From: Symbiodinium natans
Taxonomy: Eukaryota > Sar > Dinophyceae > Suessiales > Symbiodiniaceae
Direction: 5' to 3'
NCBI GenBank assembly: GCA_905221605.1
Contig: CAJNDS010002472.1
Coordinates: 309,001 to 373,000 of the forward strand
Length of the DNA stretch: 64,000 nucleotides
Shown piece after piece: positions 21,316-31,889 of the stretch. The notes below the pieces were generated by a model that was not told the DNA's origin, did not search any database, and was given only the letters and a program-made list of their open reading frames with translations. The translations under genes were made by a program, and so were the position numbers. Numbering within the stretch: position 1 is the stretch's first letter; each line of letters opens with the position of its first letter.

Positions 21316-24300
21316 CTTGGGTTCGGGGTTTGGGGTTTGGGGTTTAGGGTTTGGGGTTTGGGGTTTGGGGTTTAGGGTTTAGGGTTTAGGCTTGAGGGTT
21401 TAGGGTTTAGGGTTTAGGGCTTAGGGCTTAGGGCTTCGGGCTTAGGGTTTAGGGTTTAGGGTTTTAGGGTTTTAGGGTTTTAGGGTTTTAGGGTTTAGGG
21501 TTTAGGGTTTAGGGTTTAGGGTTTAGGGTTTAGGGTTTAGGGTTTAGGGTTTAAGTCCTTTGGAGAGCTTAAGGGGCTTAGTCGAGGTCTCAATGTTCCA
21601 AAGTTATCGTGCGCACGACCAAGGACAGATCAGAGCTTGTGCCGCGCAACGTCGGAGTTTCTTGCCATATTCTATACTCCCCTTAGAACCTTAATAAAGA
21701 ATAACAGGTTTAATATCCTCTTGGGTTTTATATGAACCAAAATATAAAAATGATTCCAAAGGGGGATGTAGTGTTCCGTTCCAAGGTAGCGACGAAACCT
21801 GTAGAGCCAAGTGTATGTCTGCATGTACTGCGCAGTGCTTTCTGAATCACAGGCAACAGGTCCAGGACTTGAATGCGAGTAGCCATATTCTTTGGCCTCT
21901 TGCATCTTGCCCCGTAGCGACGGAAAGAAGCGCGCGAACTCCAGCTGCTAGGGTCATCAGGACCCCGGCGCGGGTTCAACGCCGAATAAGGGGGCCTGGG
22001 GAGCGCGCGGGTGGCGATGGACGACCGGCAGGTCATGCCAAGCAGAAGCATTGGGATGGGAGAAGGGGCGCTCTTTGCTGCAACTACTTGGGAATAGAGG
22101 GACCCCCTGATATAGGCCCCCAAATAATAGGATCCCCTCATCATAATGGCCCCCATAAGGTACCCCTCAGATCGTAAACCCCCACTTCGGAACAGAGGCT
22201 CCAAGGTCGCCCTTCTGCGGAGAAGAAGGACTTCGAGGAGGGGAACGCTATAGCGACGCTGGTGGCAACCCTGTGGAATTCAGAGCGTGGCAAGCGACAG
22301 CCGAGAATCGGTCGCAAGTGGCGGAAGTCTTCATGTTCAGAATGGCAAGAATCGTCACAGCCACCACTGGTCACCTGGATTCTTGGGAACTGGATCCCAA
22401 CAGGTCTTCGGGCCTGACCGCTTGCAAGAAACTTCGACAAAACTTTTCCAGTCGCAGACAGGGTTGCTAAATTTGAGGCGAACTGGAGCTTCAATGGCCG
22501 AAAGCTACGCGATGCTGCACGGCTACTCCCGCAGATCCAAGCGGCTGAGGTGGGCTTAAGGCTCGCCCCAGAAGAAGGATTGCTTGCGTGGATCGACGCA
22601 GTTGTTGAAGGGGGCAGTTCTCCAACTGCAGAAGCTGTAACGCTCAGCCTACACAGAAAGTCTATGTGTTCTGAAACACCGGAGCATGCGCAGCGCATCG
22701 CTGACCGTGCCCCGTGCGCCGGTTGGTTGCCCTGGTGCGCGGTGTTCTGCTCGACGGGCCCTTGTGACCTTGCTAATTGTGGTGTCGCACTTTGGGTTGA
22801 TGCAAACATTGCTCTGCAATCTCCAGATGGAAGACACGGGACTTGCGGGTAAGAACTACTTTTGTGAGCAGACGCACACCAGGGTAAGTTCAAGTTTACC
22901 TCCGTCCTGGCCTTCCGCAGAGTGCAGCTTTGTTTAACAAGCAGCTGGACCAAGCGTGTGGGGTTGGTGACTTTGTCGTTACCAACACCATTCCCGACAA
23001 CCAAGAGGTCAGGGCGTAAGCGACGGCAGAGGTCGACAGAGTTGCACTGCTCGCATTGCTAGATTTGCTGCAAGTGCAGCCACACGGTGCGTACGTGATG
23101 AAGCTCTCGAGTTGCGCTTTCAAATTAGAATGGCCAGCTGTGCGGCGAAAAAGTTTAAGATCAGATGGATGTTGGGGTGGGCTGGAAGCCAAGCGATTCC
23201 CGTCACGAGGCGTTCGAGACACGTGAAGAAGGCCATGCGTCTCGTGGTTCAGCCTTGCCGCTTGAGCGCGACCTCTCATTGAGACGCCTACACCTTGACC
23301 CGAATTGTCGAGTTTGTCGTGTAGTACGAACCAGTCCCCGCAGTCTGCAGCAAGCTGTACATGGTGCGTGTGTGGTGGTCGCCTGTCGGCTGTCGGGGCG
23401 AGCAAGGTGTTGAACATCCCCGCTGCGTGCTGGAAGCAAGCCCGGTCACAGGTTGTGCGGTGCAACCTTTGTGTCTAGGAGGCCAGGTGTACGTCTACGT
23501 ATATCACATGTATAGCAGATCCAGGAATTGAGTATCAGTAGCTGACTCCCTAAAGCCTCACCCTAAACCCGAAACCCTGTTTTGGCTTCTTGTGCCTTTG
23601 CATAGAGTCGAACTGGACTGCAGCACGCCCCAGCGATACAAAGAGAAGCGTGAAATCCAGCTGCCTACCCTACTGGGTTTGGTTTGGGGTTTAGGCTTTA
23701 GGCTTTAGGCTTTAGGCTTTAGGCTTTAGGCTTTAGGCTTTAGGCTTTAGGCTTTAGGCTTTAGGCTTTAGGCCTTAGGCCTTAGGCCTTAGGCTTTAGG
23801 CTTTAGGCTTTAGGCTTTAGGCTTTAGGCTTTAGGCTTTAGGCTTTCGGCTTTAGGCTTGAGGCTTTGGGGTTTTTCGGCTTCGGGTATAAAGTTTAGGG
23901 TTAAAGGGACTTGATGGCTGCTCAGGCTCCACCTTGAAAGCAGCCGTAGCCGCTCGAGTTCAGAAAGCTCGCCACGGAGTCGTCATCGGGTCGCGCCTGA
24001 CGGACCACCACTTGGTCCTGGGCTTTAGGGTTTAGGGTTTAGGGTTTAGGGTTTGGGGTTTGGGGTTTAGGGTTTAGGGGTTTGGGGTTTAGGGTTTAGG
24101 GTTTAGGGTTTAGGGTTTTCCGAAAGTAGGGGCACCTTATAGGGGTCCGTATTATGCGAGAATCCCTTGTTTTCGTACACCCGAACATGAGGCCATGAAT
24201 ATCCTAAGACGCTAAACCCTAAACCCTAAACCCTAAACCCTAAACCCTAAACCCTAAACCCTAGACCCTAAGGTTCCCTGGCTGTACGCAGGAGCTCCTT

Positions 24301-27037
24301 GCAGAATCCACGCTTGCCATGAAGGGAATTCGGGTGAAAAGATGGTGTAGGGCAGGGCTTAGGAATCCCTGGTTCTTAAAGGACTTTGACTAAGTTTCCA
24401 CAAAAGGGCTACAAGTTCTGGTAGAAGTGATATCACCTTTTCCTGCTGGAACTTGACAAGAACCCAAGATCAGAATCTGCGGCCTCACGAGAAGCTTCGT
24501 AGGTCCCGATCAGTGGGGTTATAAGTACAATAGCCTTTGCCCTAAACCCTAAACCCTAAACCCTAAACCCTAAACCCTAAACCCTAAACCCTAAACCCTA
24601 AACCCTAAAGGGGTGGGGTGTCGCGAGATGGAGCTTCGGGTTGAGGCAGACGGAGGTTCCAGGCTCAAGGTTTCAGCATTCTGGGGATTGCTACGAAGCC
24701 TAAACCCTAAACCCTAAACCCTACACCCTAAACCCTGCACCCTAAACCCTAAACCCTAAATCCTAAACCCTAAACCCTAAACCCAGCTGTGGGTGGCGGG
24801 GCCAATCTCTGTCGAGGCTTCAGACTATGAAAAAAAGGCACCTAAGCCCTGAACTCTTAAGTTTTTTGAAAGTCGAACTCGCAGCAGAGGGTCAATCTTG
24901 GTACCACCAGCAAGCCAACCGAGATGCGATGCAACTTCGCAGCCATTGCAACTCACCTTCAGCAGGCTTATCGTCTGGCCATAGTGCCCCAGGCTCTGCA
25001 TCAGGCTATCGATGTTATTGTTTTCGTCGAGCGCTATCGCGTGGTATGTCACGAAACTGGGAACAGGATCATGAGGATAGCCAGGGTTGTAGCTCTTGTC
25101 CAAGTACTTCTCGATGGGATAAGCATCGAAAGTGTGTATCTCACACTTCTCGGAGATCTCCTTGTGCACCGCCCTCTCAAAAGAGAACTCCCCATCACCT
25201 ATACTGAACTCGGAACCCTAGCAAAATTGCTTTTGCTGTTTCTTTGGAAATACAGTACCCAACAAATTTTCCAAGCATCCTCAAGTCACTTCCCACGGAG
25301 TACACCAAGCAGCCGGCCGCGCTCTGCGCGGCCTCTCGCAACCCGCCGGTGTCGCACACCATGAAGCCGCCCTCGCCGTCAGGTAGCTTCCCGCCTTGAC
25401 CATTCCTGGAGGGGTTTAGGGTTTAGGGTTTAGGGTTGAGGGTTTAGGGTTTAGGGTTGAGGGTTTAGGGTTGAGGGTTTAGGGTTTAGGGTTTCGGGTT
25501 TAGGGTTTAGGGTTCAGCATCTCAAGTTCGAGCATGTACTAGGCCAGCAGTGTGTGCAGGCAACGGAAAAAACCCACCCGCCCAAAGAATCCCATAACAT
25601 TGAGAAAATATAAAGTTTTTCTCAATTTCTGTTTAGACGCACCAAGAGGCCAAACAATCACACGGGTCAGACGGGTCAAAACGCCAAATTCGTGCTGCCC
25701 AATGGGGGGGCCAAATGGGTCAGACGGGTCAAAATGCCAAATTCGTGCTGAACCATGGGGGGGCCAAACGGGTCAGACGGGTCAAAACGCCAAGTTCGTG
25801 CTGAACAATGGGGGGGCCAAACGGGTCAGACGGGTCAAAACGCCAAATTCGTGCTGAACAATGGGGGGGGCCAAATGGGCCAGACGGGTCAAAACACCAA
25901 ATTCGTGCTGAAGAATGGGGGGGCCAAACAGGTCAGACGGTCAAAACGCCAAATTCGTGCTGAACAATGGGGGTCTAAACGCCAAATTCGTGTTTAACAT
26001 TTAAGGGTTATATGGTAGAGAGGTTTAGGGCTTAGGGTTTAGGGTTTAGGGTTTAGGGTTCACGGTTTGGGGTTTAGGGTGTCCTGTAGCCCCCATAGAA
26101 CTGCGCGGAAGGGCACACCGTGCCGAAGACCTCTCTCGACGTGGGCTTCTTCCTCTTCTGCGCTGGGCGCGCAGGAGGCGGCGGCTTCACCGGTCTCAAC
26201 GCAGGCTGAGCAGTGCTTTTGGCAGCCTTGTCTCTGGTCATTCCAAAGGGTTGAGGGTTTAGGGTTTAGGGTTTTAGGGTTTAGGGTTTAGGGTTTAGGG
26301 TTCACGGTTTGGGGTTTAGGGTTTAGGGTTTAGGGTTTAGGGTTTGGGGTTTAGGGTTTAGGGTTTAGGGTTTAGGGTTTAAGGTTTAGGGTTTAGGGTT
26401 TAGGGTTTTGCATTTAGGGTTTTGGGTTCAAAGAATCCTTTAAACAATGCAAAAGCCGTAAACAGTTGATGCGGGATTCCGAAGGGGTTGCCGGCTTCGC
26501 TGGCTCTGCCGCAACCTTCACAGTCGGCGCAGCTCGCCAGAACTGCACGTTCACCTGACTCAACTAGTAGGATTCCCTTATATTTCTAAGGCTTAGAATA
26601 AGCCCCCCCCCCCCCCAAAAAAAAAGGGTACCTACATGCACCCCCCAAAATAGTAGGATTTCCTATACAAATAAGGACCCCCAAAGAGAGAGGTACCCCC
26701 CCCCCCACCAATTCTTTTCGGAAGCTCCCACCTTGGCGACGCCGTAGATGGAAGAGAAGACCACGAGCTGTATCCTTGTCGCGTTTGGGATGTTCCCCCT
26801 TATACTAACAGCCCTGACTCGGGAATATAGTGACCCCTATTTATGAGAATCCCTATTTAAGGGGCTGCTAGTATAAGGCATAAGGGGGAACATCCCAAAA
26901 CATGCTGAAGATCAAGCTTGGACTGAAGACCCAAGAACCGACAACACAAGAAGGAGAGCTCTTCTCAAAAGCCGCCCAAAGATCAAAGAGCTTGCACACG
27001 CCAACACGCCACACATCAGACATCTGCCAGACGCCAT
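19919..27037 (-). CDS. fusion gene copy 2: METTL24-like methyltransferase + glycosyltransferase-like domain
   Basis: Paralogue of the 14.0-17.5 kb gene, same strand and order, but split into more exons. Placed exons: about 26950-27037 (MASGRCLMCGVLACASSL), 26732 to about 26783 (RIQLVVFSSIYGVAK), about 26475-26554 (VNVQFW), 26084-26233 (FGTVCPSAQFYGGYR), 25290-25405 (GQGGKLPDGEGG, GCLVY), 24905-25198 (GEFSFERA, ISLLKVSCNGCE), 23933-24022 (DQVVVRQARP, GYGCFQ) and 19919-21315. The reconstructed introns have donors GT (26555-26731, 25199-25289, 24023-24904, 21316-23932) and GA (25406-26083). Several introns are filled with telomere-like repeats. The join GYGCFQ-GDGFHLLGC is in phase, as in copy 1. 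The order of small exons rests on alignment with copy 1; first-exon joining is unresolved. Confidence 0.6.
21320..21560. repeat. interstitial telomere-like tract in a fusion gene 2 intron
   Basis: About 230 bp of TTTAGGG with variants (TTTGGGG, TTTTAGGG) begins immediately upstream of the acceptor of the large exon. It is part of intron 21316-23932. Confidence 0.9.
21672..21771. mobile_element. introner family E, copy 2 (apparently not an intron)
   Basis: 100 bp starting CTATACTCCCCTTAGAACC and ending AAAGGGGGATGTAG, closely matching the 99-bp copy at 48227-48325 including the interior (CCTTAATAAAGA, TTTAATATCCTCTTGGG). Flanks are TATT and TGTT, a 3-of-4 match and neither a usable donor. It lies inside the long intron of fusion gene 2, so it is a nested or intergenic-type insertion. 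Confidence 0.75.
22090..22186. repeat. MITE-like family C, copy 1
   Basis: It ends in ATCGTAAACCCCCAC, the family C terminus (inverted GTGGGGGTTTACGA). The interior has the family motifs CCCCCAAATAATAGGATCCCC and ATAAGGTACCCC. The left end is worn. Confidence 0.5.
22440..22852 (+). CDS. possible exon, unknown protein (plus strand, inside a minus-strand intron)
   Basis: An open plus-strand frame gives a non-repetitive, helix-like peptide with VAKFEANWSFNGRKLRDAAR and GLRLAPEEGLLAWIDAVVEG, then a Cys-rich tail to a stop at 22850-22852. No ATG begins the good part, so it would be an internal or terminal exon. I do not recognise the family. The minus strand is also open over much of 22141-23465, so coding is not secure. 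The remaining sequence to 23560 shows no recognisable gene. Confidence 0.25.
23688..23872. repeat. variant telomere-like array, (TTTAGGC)n
   Basis: About 25 units of TTTAGGC in one orientation, with a run of 3-4 TTAGGCC units in the middle (around 23770-23792). Almost every other tract in the window is TTTAGGG, so this array expanded from a G-to-C variant. It sits just downstream of a methyltransferase exon, inside the last intron of fusion gene 2. Confidence 0.9.
24027..24790. repeat. telomere-like tracts in intron 24023-24904
   Basis: A TTTAGGG tract at 24027-24118 and CCCTAAA tracts at 24212-24272, 24538-24608 and 24697-24785 lie in a single intron of fusion gene 2, in opposite orientations. 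The intervening sequence is anonymous. Confidence 0.85.
25199..25285 (-). mobile_element. introner family F, forming an intron
   Basis: 87 bp flanked by 4-bp direct repeats (TCAC on plus, GTGA in transcript sense; 25195-25198 and 25286-25289). In transcript sense it begins CTTGAGGATGCTTGG and ends GAGTTCAGTATAG. The intron runs from the G of the upstream GTGA to the element's terminal AG; excision restores VGS-DGEFSFER. Copy 1 of the gene has no intron at this position. Confidence 0.8.
25650..25998. repeat. 53-bp minisatellite
   Basis: Six to seven tandem units around GGGTCAGACGGGTCAAAACG, CCAAATTCGTGCTGAACAAT and a G7 run; the last unit is truncated. The period of 53 is not a multiple of three, so successive units read in successive frames and give a spurious plus-strand ORF. 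It lies inside intron 25406-26083 of fusion gene 2, with telomere-like tracts at 25412-25515 and 26022-26080. Confidence 0.9.
26245..26432. repeat. telomere-like tract in a fusion gene 2 intron
   Basis: About 190 bp of TTTAGGG-sense repeats between the exons at 26084-26233 and about 26475-26554. Confidence 0.9.
26570..26705. repeat. MITE-like family C relative in intron 26555-26731
   Basis: It contains family C interior motifs (TAGTAGGATTCCC, AATAGTAGGATTTCC, AAGGACCCCC, GAGGTACCCC) in a scrambled, possibly duplicated arrangement with poly-C and poly-A runs. Clean terminal repeats are not visible. Confidence 0.4.
26784..26899. repeat. MITE-like family B, copy 4 (best-preserved ends)
   Basis: The left terminus TTTGGGATGTTCCCCCTTAT has an exact inverted match at the right terminus. 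The inner motif ACTAACAGCCCTGACTCGGG pairs with GGGGCTGCTAGTATAAGG. It sits in the first intron of fusion gene 2, directly next to the exon encoding RIQLVVFSSIYG. Confidence 0.8.
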
Positions 27038-27044
27038 GGCTCCT

Positions 27045-27122
27045 CCCCTAATCCCTAAACCCTAAACCCTAAACCCTAAACCCTAAACCCTAAGCCCTAA
27101 GCCCTAAGCCCTAAGCCCTAAT
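27045..27122. repeat. telomere-like tract (CCCTAAA then CCCTAAG)
   Basis: A CCCTAAA tract shifts to a run of CCCTAAG units just upstream of the fusion gene 2 start codon at 27035-27037. Confidence 0.85.
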
Positions 27123-27207
27123 GGCCCGGAGTCGCCGCTTCAAGACCCAAAAGCTGGCGTTCTAAATCATCGAGGCGTGGCGCCTTTCCAAGCGATTCCT
27201 AGCATTC

Positions 27208-27574
<367 letters not shown>

Positions 27575-28849
27575 TAAGAATAAGAATGATCACCATCATA
27601 TTTGTTGTTGTTCCTCTTGGTGCTCATGACCGCTCCGCGTGCGCTGGTCTGGCTCACCTACGGCGGATTCCCCATGCCCTTCGACGGAATAGCACATGCC
27701 TACTGGATCGCGTGCACGCGAGCATGAGCAAACAGGGGCATCGCGGAGCTGTGCGAGGTTCGGGGTGTAAGGCACATGATGCTCCAGACTGCCAGGGGTT
27801 TAGGGTTTAGGGTTTGGGGTTTAAAGTTGTAGGGTTTAGGGTTTAGGGGTTAGGATTTAGGGTCTAGGGGCTTTTCAGAGCTCCCAGCCTTGACATTGAG
27901 TTCTTCCATGAGAACCTCGGACAGTTTGGGGATTCAAAGGCTTGCAGTTTAGCCGTAGGCACCAAAAAAAAGCAACCCCGTGCAATCATTGCTTCAGAGT
28001 TTGCTGGTGTCCTGTCGGCCATGCTTTAGTTTTCTCTGCATGCGGCTTCACTTCTCCACTCTCCAACGACAGCTTGCGCTGCTGTGAAAGGGAATCGCAA
28101 CGAATCGCAGCTAGTGGACTGGACAAGTGCCACTCCATGCCACAGCAGAAACAACCAAAAGCCACCACAACACCCTGCAGTGCAGCACTGTCTAGGAGTG
28201 TTGTGCCTTCAGCCTGATGCTCACGGTGACACTGTATCAACCCACTCAGCTTGACCTAGTCATTTGCAAAGGAAGCAGCCAGGTGTGCGCGCATGTCTGT
28301 GTGCGTGCGGGCCAGCATAGGCGCCACGCAAGAGTGTATGCAGCAGAACCGTCCGAAGCGCCGGAGTTGCGCTCAGGCATCGTTCGGAGCCCGCCGGGTG
28401 ACACTCGCGACGACGCAGAGGCTGGTAAGCCCTGTCTAGTCTCGCTTCACACTGGCCCTCTGTTCCTCCTTCCAATGCACAGGTGACACAAAGAAATTGA
28501 AACAACGTGAGACACAAGGAAGCCTCGTCATCTCGGGCTTTCTTGTAAGGTGCACCAATATGGGCGTTGCCCGAAATGAGGGGACCCCGAAAATACCACA
28601 AGTAGAGTAGAATCCCTGTAAAGGGACCCTAAACCCTAAACCCTAGACCGCAAATGGAACAGAATCCGCTTAAAGGGACCCACCCCCATTTTCGAAGGCT
28701 CCATTGGAGGTCTTGGCTGTGGCTTGAGTGGCTCCAGTCACGCTCTTTCTGGGATTAGGGTTTAGGGTTTAAGGCTTAGGGCCAGTGCTACAGCCAGGGT
28801 TTAGGGTTTAGGGTTGAGGGTTGAGGGTTGAGGGGTTAGGGTTTAGGGT

Positions 28850-28881
<32 letters not shown>

Positions 28882-30640
28882 GGTTGGGGGTTGGGGGTTG
28901 AGGGTTGAGGAGGGGCAGGGGGTTAGGGTTTAGCGTTTAGCGTTTAGGGTTTAGGGTTTAGGGTTTAGGGTTTAGGGTTTAGGGTTTAGGGTTTAGGGTT
29001 TAGGGTTTAGGGTTTAGGGTTTAGAATTGCATTCGGATCTCTGGTTTTTTGTGCAGGGTGTACTGGTCGACTGCTCCGAGACAGTGCCACTTGCTGCAAG
29101 CTCCGCAGAAGAAAGTTTCATAAATGCTCTCAAGGTTGCGTCGGCACTTGCACGCTTATGGCCGAGTTAGAGCTTTGGGCTTTGGGCTGACGGCTTAGTT
29201 GCCTCCAAGTGCGTGTTGAGAGAACACCTGAACCCTAAACCCTAAACCCTAAACCCTAAACCCTAAACCCTAAACCCTAATGCTGAGGGGGCCACACAGC
29301 AAAAGGAGGCCCCACGTGCAAGCGCAACAGCTCTGATGCGACTGCTGAACCAGAGTCAGCGCGAAAACTCAAATGGGGGTTTACGAAGATAGGAGTACCC
29401 TTTTTGAGGTCCTTATTCTCAGGGAATCCTACTATTGGGGGGTCTGTTTTAGGGGTTCCCTATTGTCGTAAACCCCCACATCTGCCCTGATGACAAATGA
29501 TCACCCGTTGGGCATTCATTCGAGAAGGGCTGGAAGGGAAACCAGCCCACTCCCAAATCTGCGTCCCGCTGATGTTCCCGTGGGCGCTCTATAACAAACT
29601 CCAAGTGAAGCCCGAATCTTTGCACCACCTCAACCCTGAACCGTGAATCCTTACGCGCTAAGCCTTGAACATTGAACCCTTAAGCATGCTTCTCGACATA
29701 GAGACCGCCTCGCTACACTTGCTGCACTTGCCGGGCGTGCTCGCAAACCTCGCGGGGGAACATTCCTTTGCCGGGACGTATGCCAGGCGGTATTCACAGT
29801 AGTGTCACAGTATTTGCGGATTTACGGATGGCAGGGCCATGCCTCTGCTCACTCACAAAGCAATTGTCAGCAGAGGGGCGGCACCAAGCGAATGCCCGTC
29901 AAGAAGCTGCTGGCCTCAGGCAATGGCAGAACTGGGATTTGATTTGGTCTGCGTGATGGCAGGTAGGGCATGGGGGAAGTCGATGATGCCACTTGTGCTT
30001 GCTGTGTGCCCCAAGCAAAATCTCTCAAGGCTTGCGAAAACTCACAAGGCTACCGAGCAGTATCCGCCTCCCACGTCAACATGCGGACACGAACATTGGG
30101 TTCTGCCATGGCAGAAGATATACCCATTCTCTTGTATCTGTCTAAAGTAAACCATTATCCCCTCGGCCCAACAAACCCCAAACCCCAAACATGCAAAATC
30201 CTAAACGTGAATGACGAAGATCCTAAACCCTAAACCCTAAACCCTAAACCCTAAACCCCAAACCCTAAACCCCCATGATTGTTTCGATGGGGATGGCCAT
30301 GACCCAGGACGACGACATTGACGATTGAGGATGACATCATTAGGCAATGGTATACGTCGGTCCATCAAGTGGGGAGCAACTGTGGGCCCCAGCTGTAGAA
30401 ATGTGTGCATATATATATATATACATATTTAATCATTTATTTGTTTATAACTATTTATTTCGATCTAGTGATGTATTTAGTTTAAATCACAGAATGATTT
30501 TTGAAAAAAACAAGAGAAGTTTCCGGCATAGTATCACTAAGTATATGCCTGACGCGGGGTTTCTCGGCAATCTGCCCTCTCGCATCCTGCGCGAGTCCAA
30601 GTTCACATTAAGCCTTCTTGGAATGTGGCATTTAGGGTTT
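27575..30640. other. stretch without a supportable gene
   Basis: It contains telomere-like tracts at 27797-27868, 28755-29025 (part in the TTGAGGG variant), 29232-29280 and 30222-30270, a MITE C copy at 29373-29480, and a TA microsatellite near 30410. Several ORFs of 60-110 codons occur on both strands and none resembles a family I know. A plus-strand segment near 27640-27720 (peptide LTYGGFPMPFDGIAHAYW) is the least random and could be an exon. Confidence 0.5.
29373..29480. repeat. MITE-like family C, copy 2
   Basis: Left end GGGGGTTTACGAAGATAGG and right end ATTGTCGTAAACCCCCAC form a clear terminal inverted repeat. The interior has GGTCCTTATTCTCAGGGAAT and CCTACTATTGGGGGG. Confidence 0.75.
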
Positions 30641-31205
30641 AGGTTTGGGGTTTGGGGTTTAGGGTTTAGGGTTTAGGGTTTAGGGTTTCGGGTTTAGGGT
30701 TTAGGGTTTAGGGTTTAGGGTTTAGGGTTTAGGGTTTAAAGTTTCGGGTTACCCAGTTTGCAACCAGCCTTTTGCCGTGAAGCCTACATGCTCGAAAGGA
30801 TGAAGCTCGTGGCTGCAGGACTTACGTTTTAAGTAGGGTTTAGGGTTTAGGGTTTAGGGTTGAGGGTTGAGGGTTTAGGGTTTAGGGTTTAGGGTTTAGG
30901 GTTTAGGGTTTAGGGTTTAGGGTTTAGGGTTTAGGTTTAGGGTCTAGGTTTAGGGTTTAAGAAGTTTCCGCATCTGGTCGCAAAACGGGCGTTTTTGGGA
31001 AGGCTTGCGGGTTGTACAGTCACTGGGGTTCTGGTTGTAAAGTGGGGCTTCTAAGCAGGAAAGCAAACGGGGACGGGGGACGGGGTCCCGAGGCGGCGGG
31101 GAAACGGGGCATGGGGGATTAGGGAGGGTGGGAGGGGGAGTTGTCATTCAGTCGCCCAAACCCTAAACCCTAAACCCTAAACCCAATAAACCCTAAACCC
31201 TAAAA
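30630..31205. repeat. telomere-like tracts
   Basis: TTTAGGG-sense tracts at 30630-30752 and 30836-30960 and a CCCTAAA tract at 31156-31205. No gene is seen between them. Confidence 0.88.
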
Positions 31206-31209
31206 AGGT

Positions 31210-31325
31210 TGTTTACAAGGTTCCCCCAATCGAGGGTCTGTAACCTGGATCGGGGAGCTGCCCCAGAAATTGCTTCACCAAGTGGCCGTGTGAAAGCTTC
31301 TCTTCTCCGTGAGTGCGCTTCACCT
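31210..31325 (-). CDS. possible exon, unknown
   Basis: A minus-strand open segment gives a non-repetitive peptide (VKRTHGEEKLSHGHLVKQFL, then GQLPDPGYRPSIGG). I see no family match and no secure splice sites. The region up to 31770 has a stretch (about 31570-31720) resembling the start region of fusion gene 2 at nucleotide level, perhaps a decayed fragment of that family. Confidence 0.25.
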
Positions 31326-31773
31326 GCCATTAAGGGAAACCCTTTTGCTCCAGAATGGATTCAGGTTTAGGGTTTAGGGTTTCGGGTTTAGGGTTTACGG
31401 TTTAGGGTATAGGATATAGGGTTTAGGGAATGGAAAAGCCTGCCGTCCTTCGGGGCCCAAATGAACCCTAACAGGGTGTATGGTTCATATGCCTGAATAG
31501 GGATTTATAGTAGTACAGGTTGTGTATGACCCCAAGTTTAAGGTTCATTTGGTCCTGAAGGATCTTCTTCCAACGCAGCGAGAGAATCCAAGCTTGTCCT
31601 GAAGGATCTCTGAACACGACACAAGATAGCGTGAAGAAAGTTGGGAGACGTGGTACTTCTCAAAAGGCTGAAGGCAAAGAGAACTCGGGTCTTACGCGTG
31701 CCATGATAAGCAGAAACCTAGCACCAACAGCCAGGCGGAAACCCCAGCGACTAAAAACTCTAAGCGAACCCTT

Positions 31774-31884
31774 CCTGGAGGTTCATGGGTAGCTACATGT
31801 CGGGTTCACAGCGTCCTGAACAAGGTGCAACTAGAGCTCCCATACTCGTAACTGTGTTTTTTGCAGTACCCATGAACCTCCATG
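31774..31884. repeat. MITE-like family A, copy 3
   Basis: Left end CCTGGAGGTTCATGGGTA and right end TACCCATGAACCTCCATG are near-perfect inverted repeats. It abuts the last recognised exon of the MEI2-like gene. Confidence 0.8.
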
Positions 31885-31889
31885 TAAGA

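Noticed and set aside
22141-23465. Minus-strand ORFs of 287 and 189 codons
   Set aside because: Low-quality composition and no domain; the opposite strand gives a more protein-like exon over part of it, and neither is secure.
23688-23872. Nematode-type telomere (TTAGGC) and hence nematode DNA
   Set aside because: The unit is TTTAGGC, in a single internal array among TTTAGGG tracts; gene content and GA donors fit a dinoflagellate.
25640-26000. CRISPR array
   Set aside because: The repeats are contiguous 53-bp units without unique spacers, in a eukaryotic intron.
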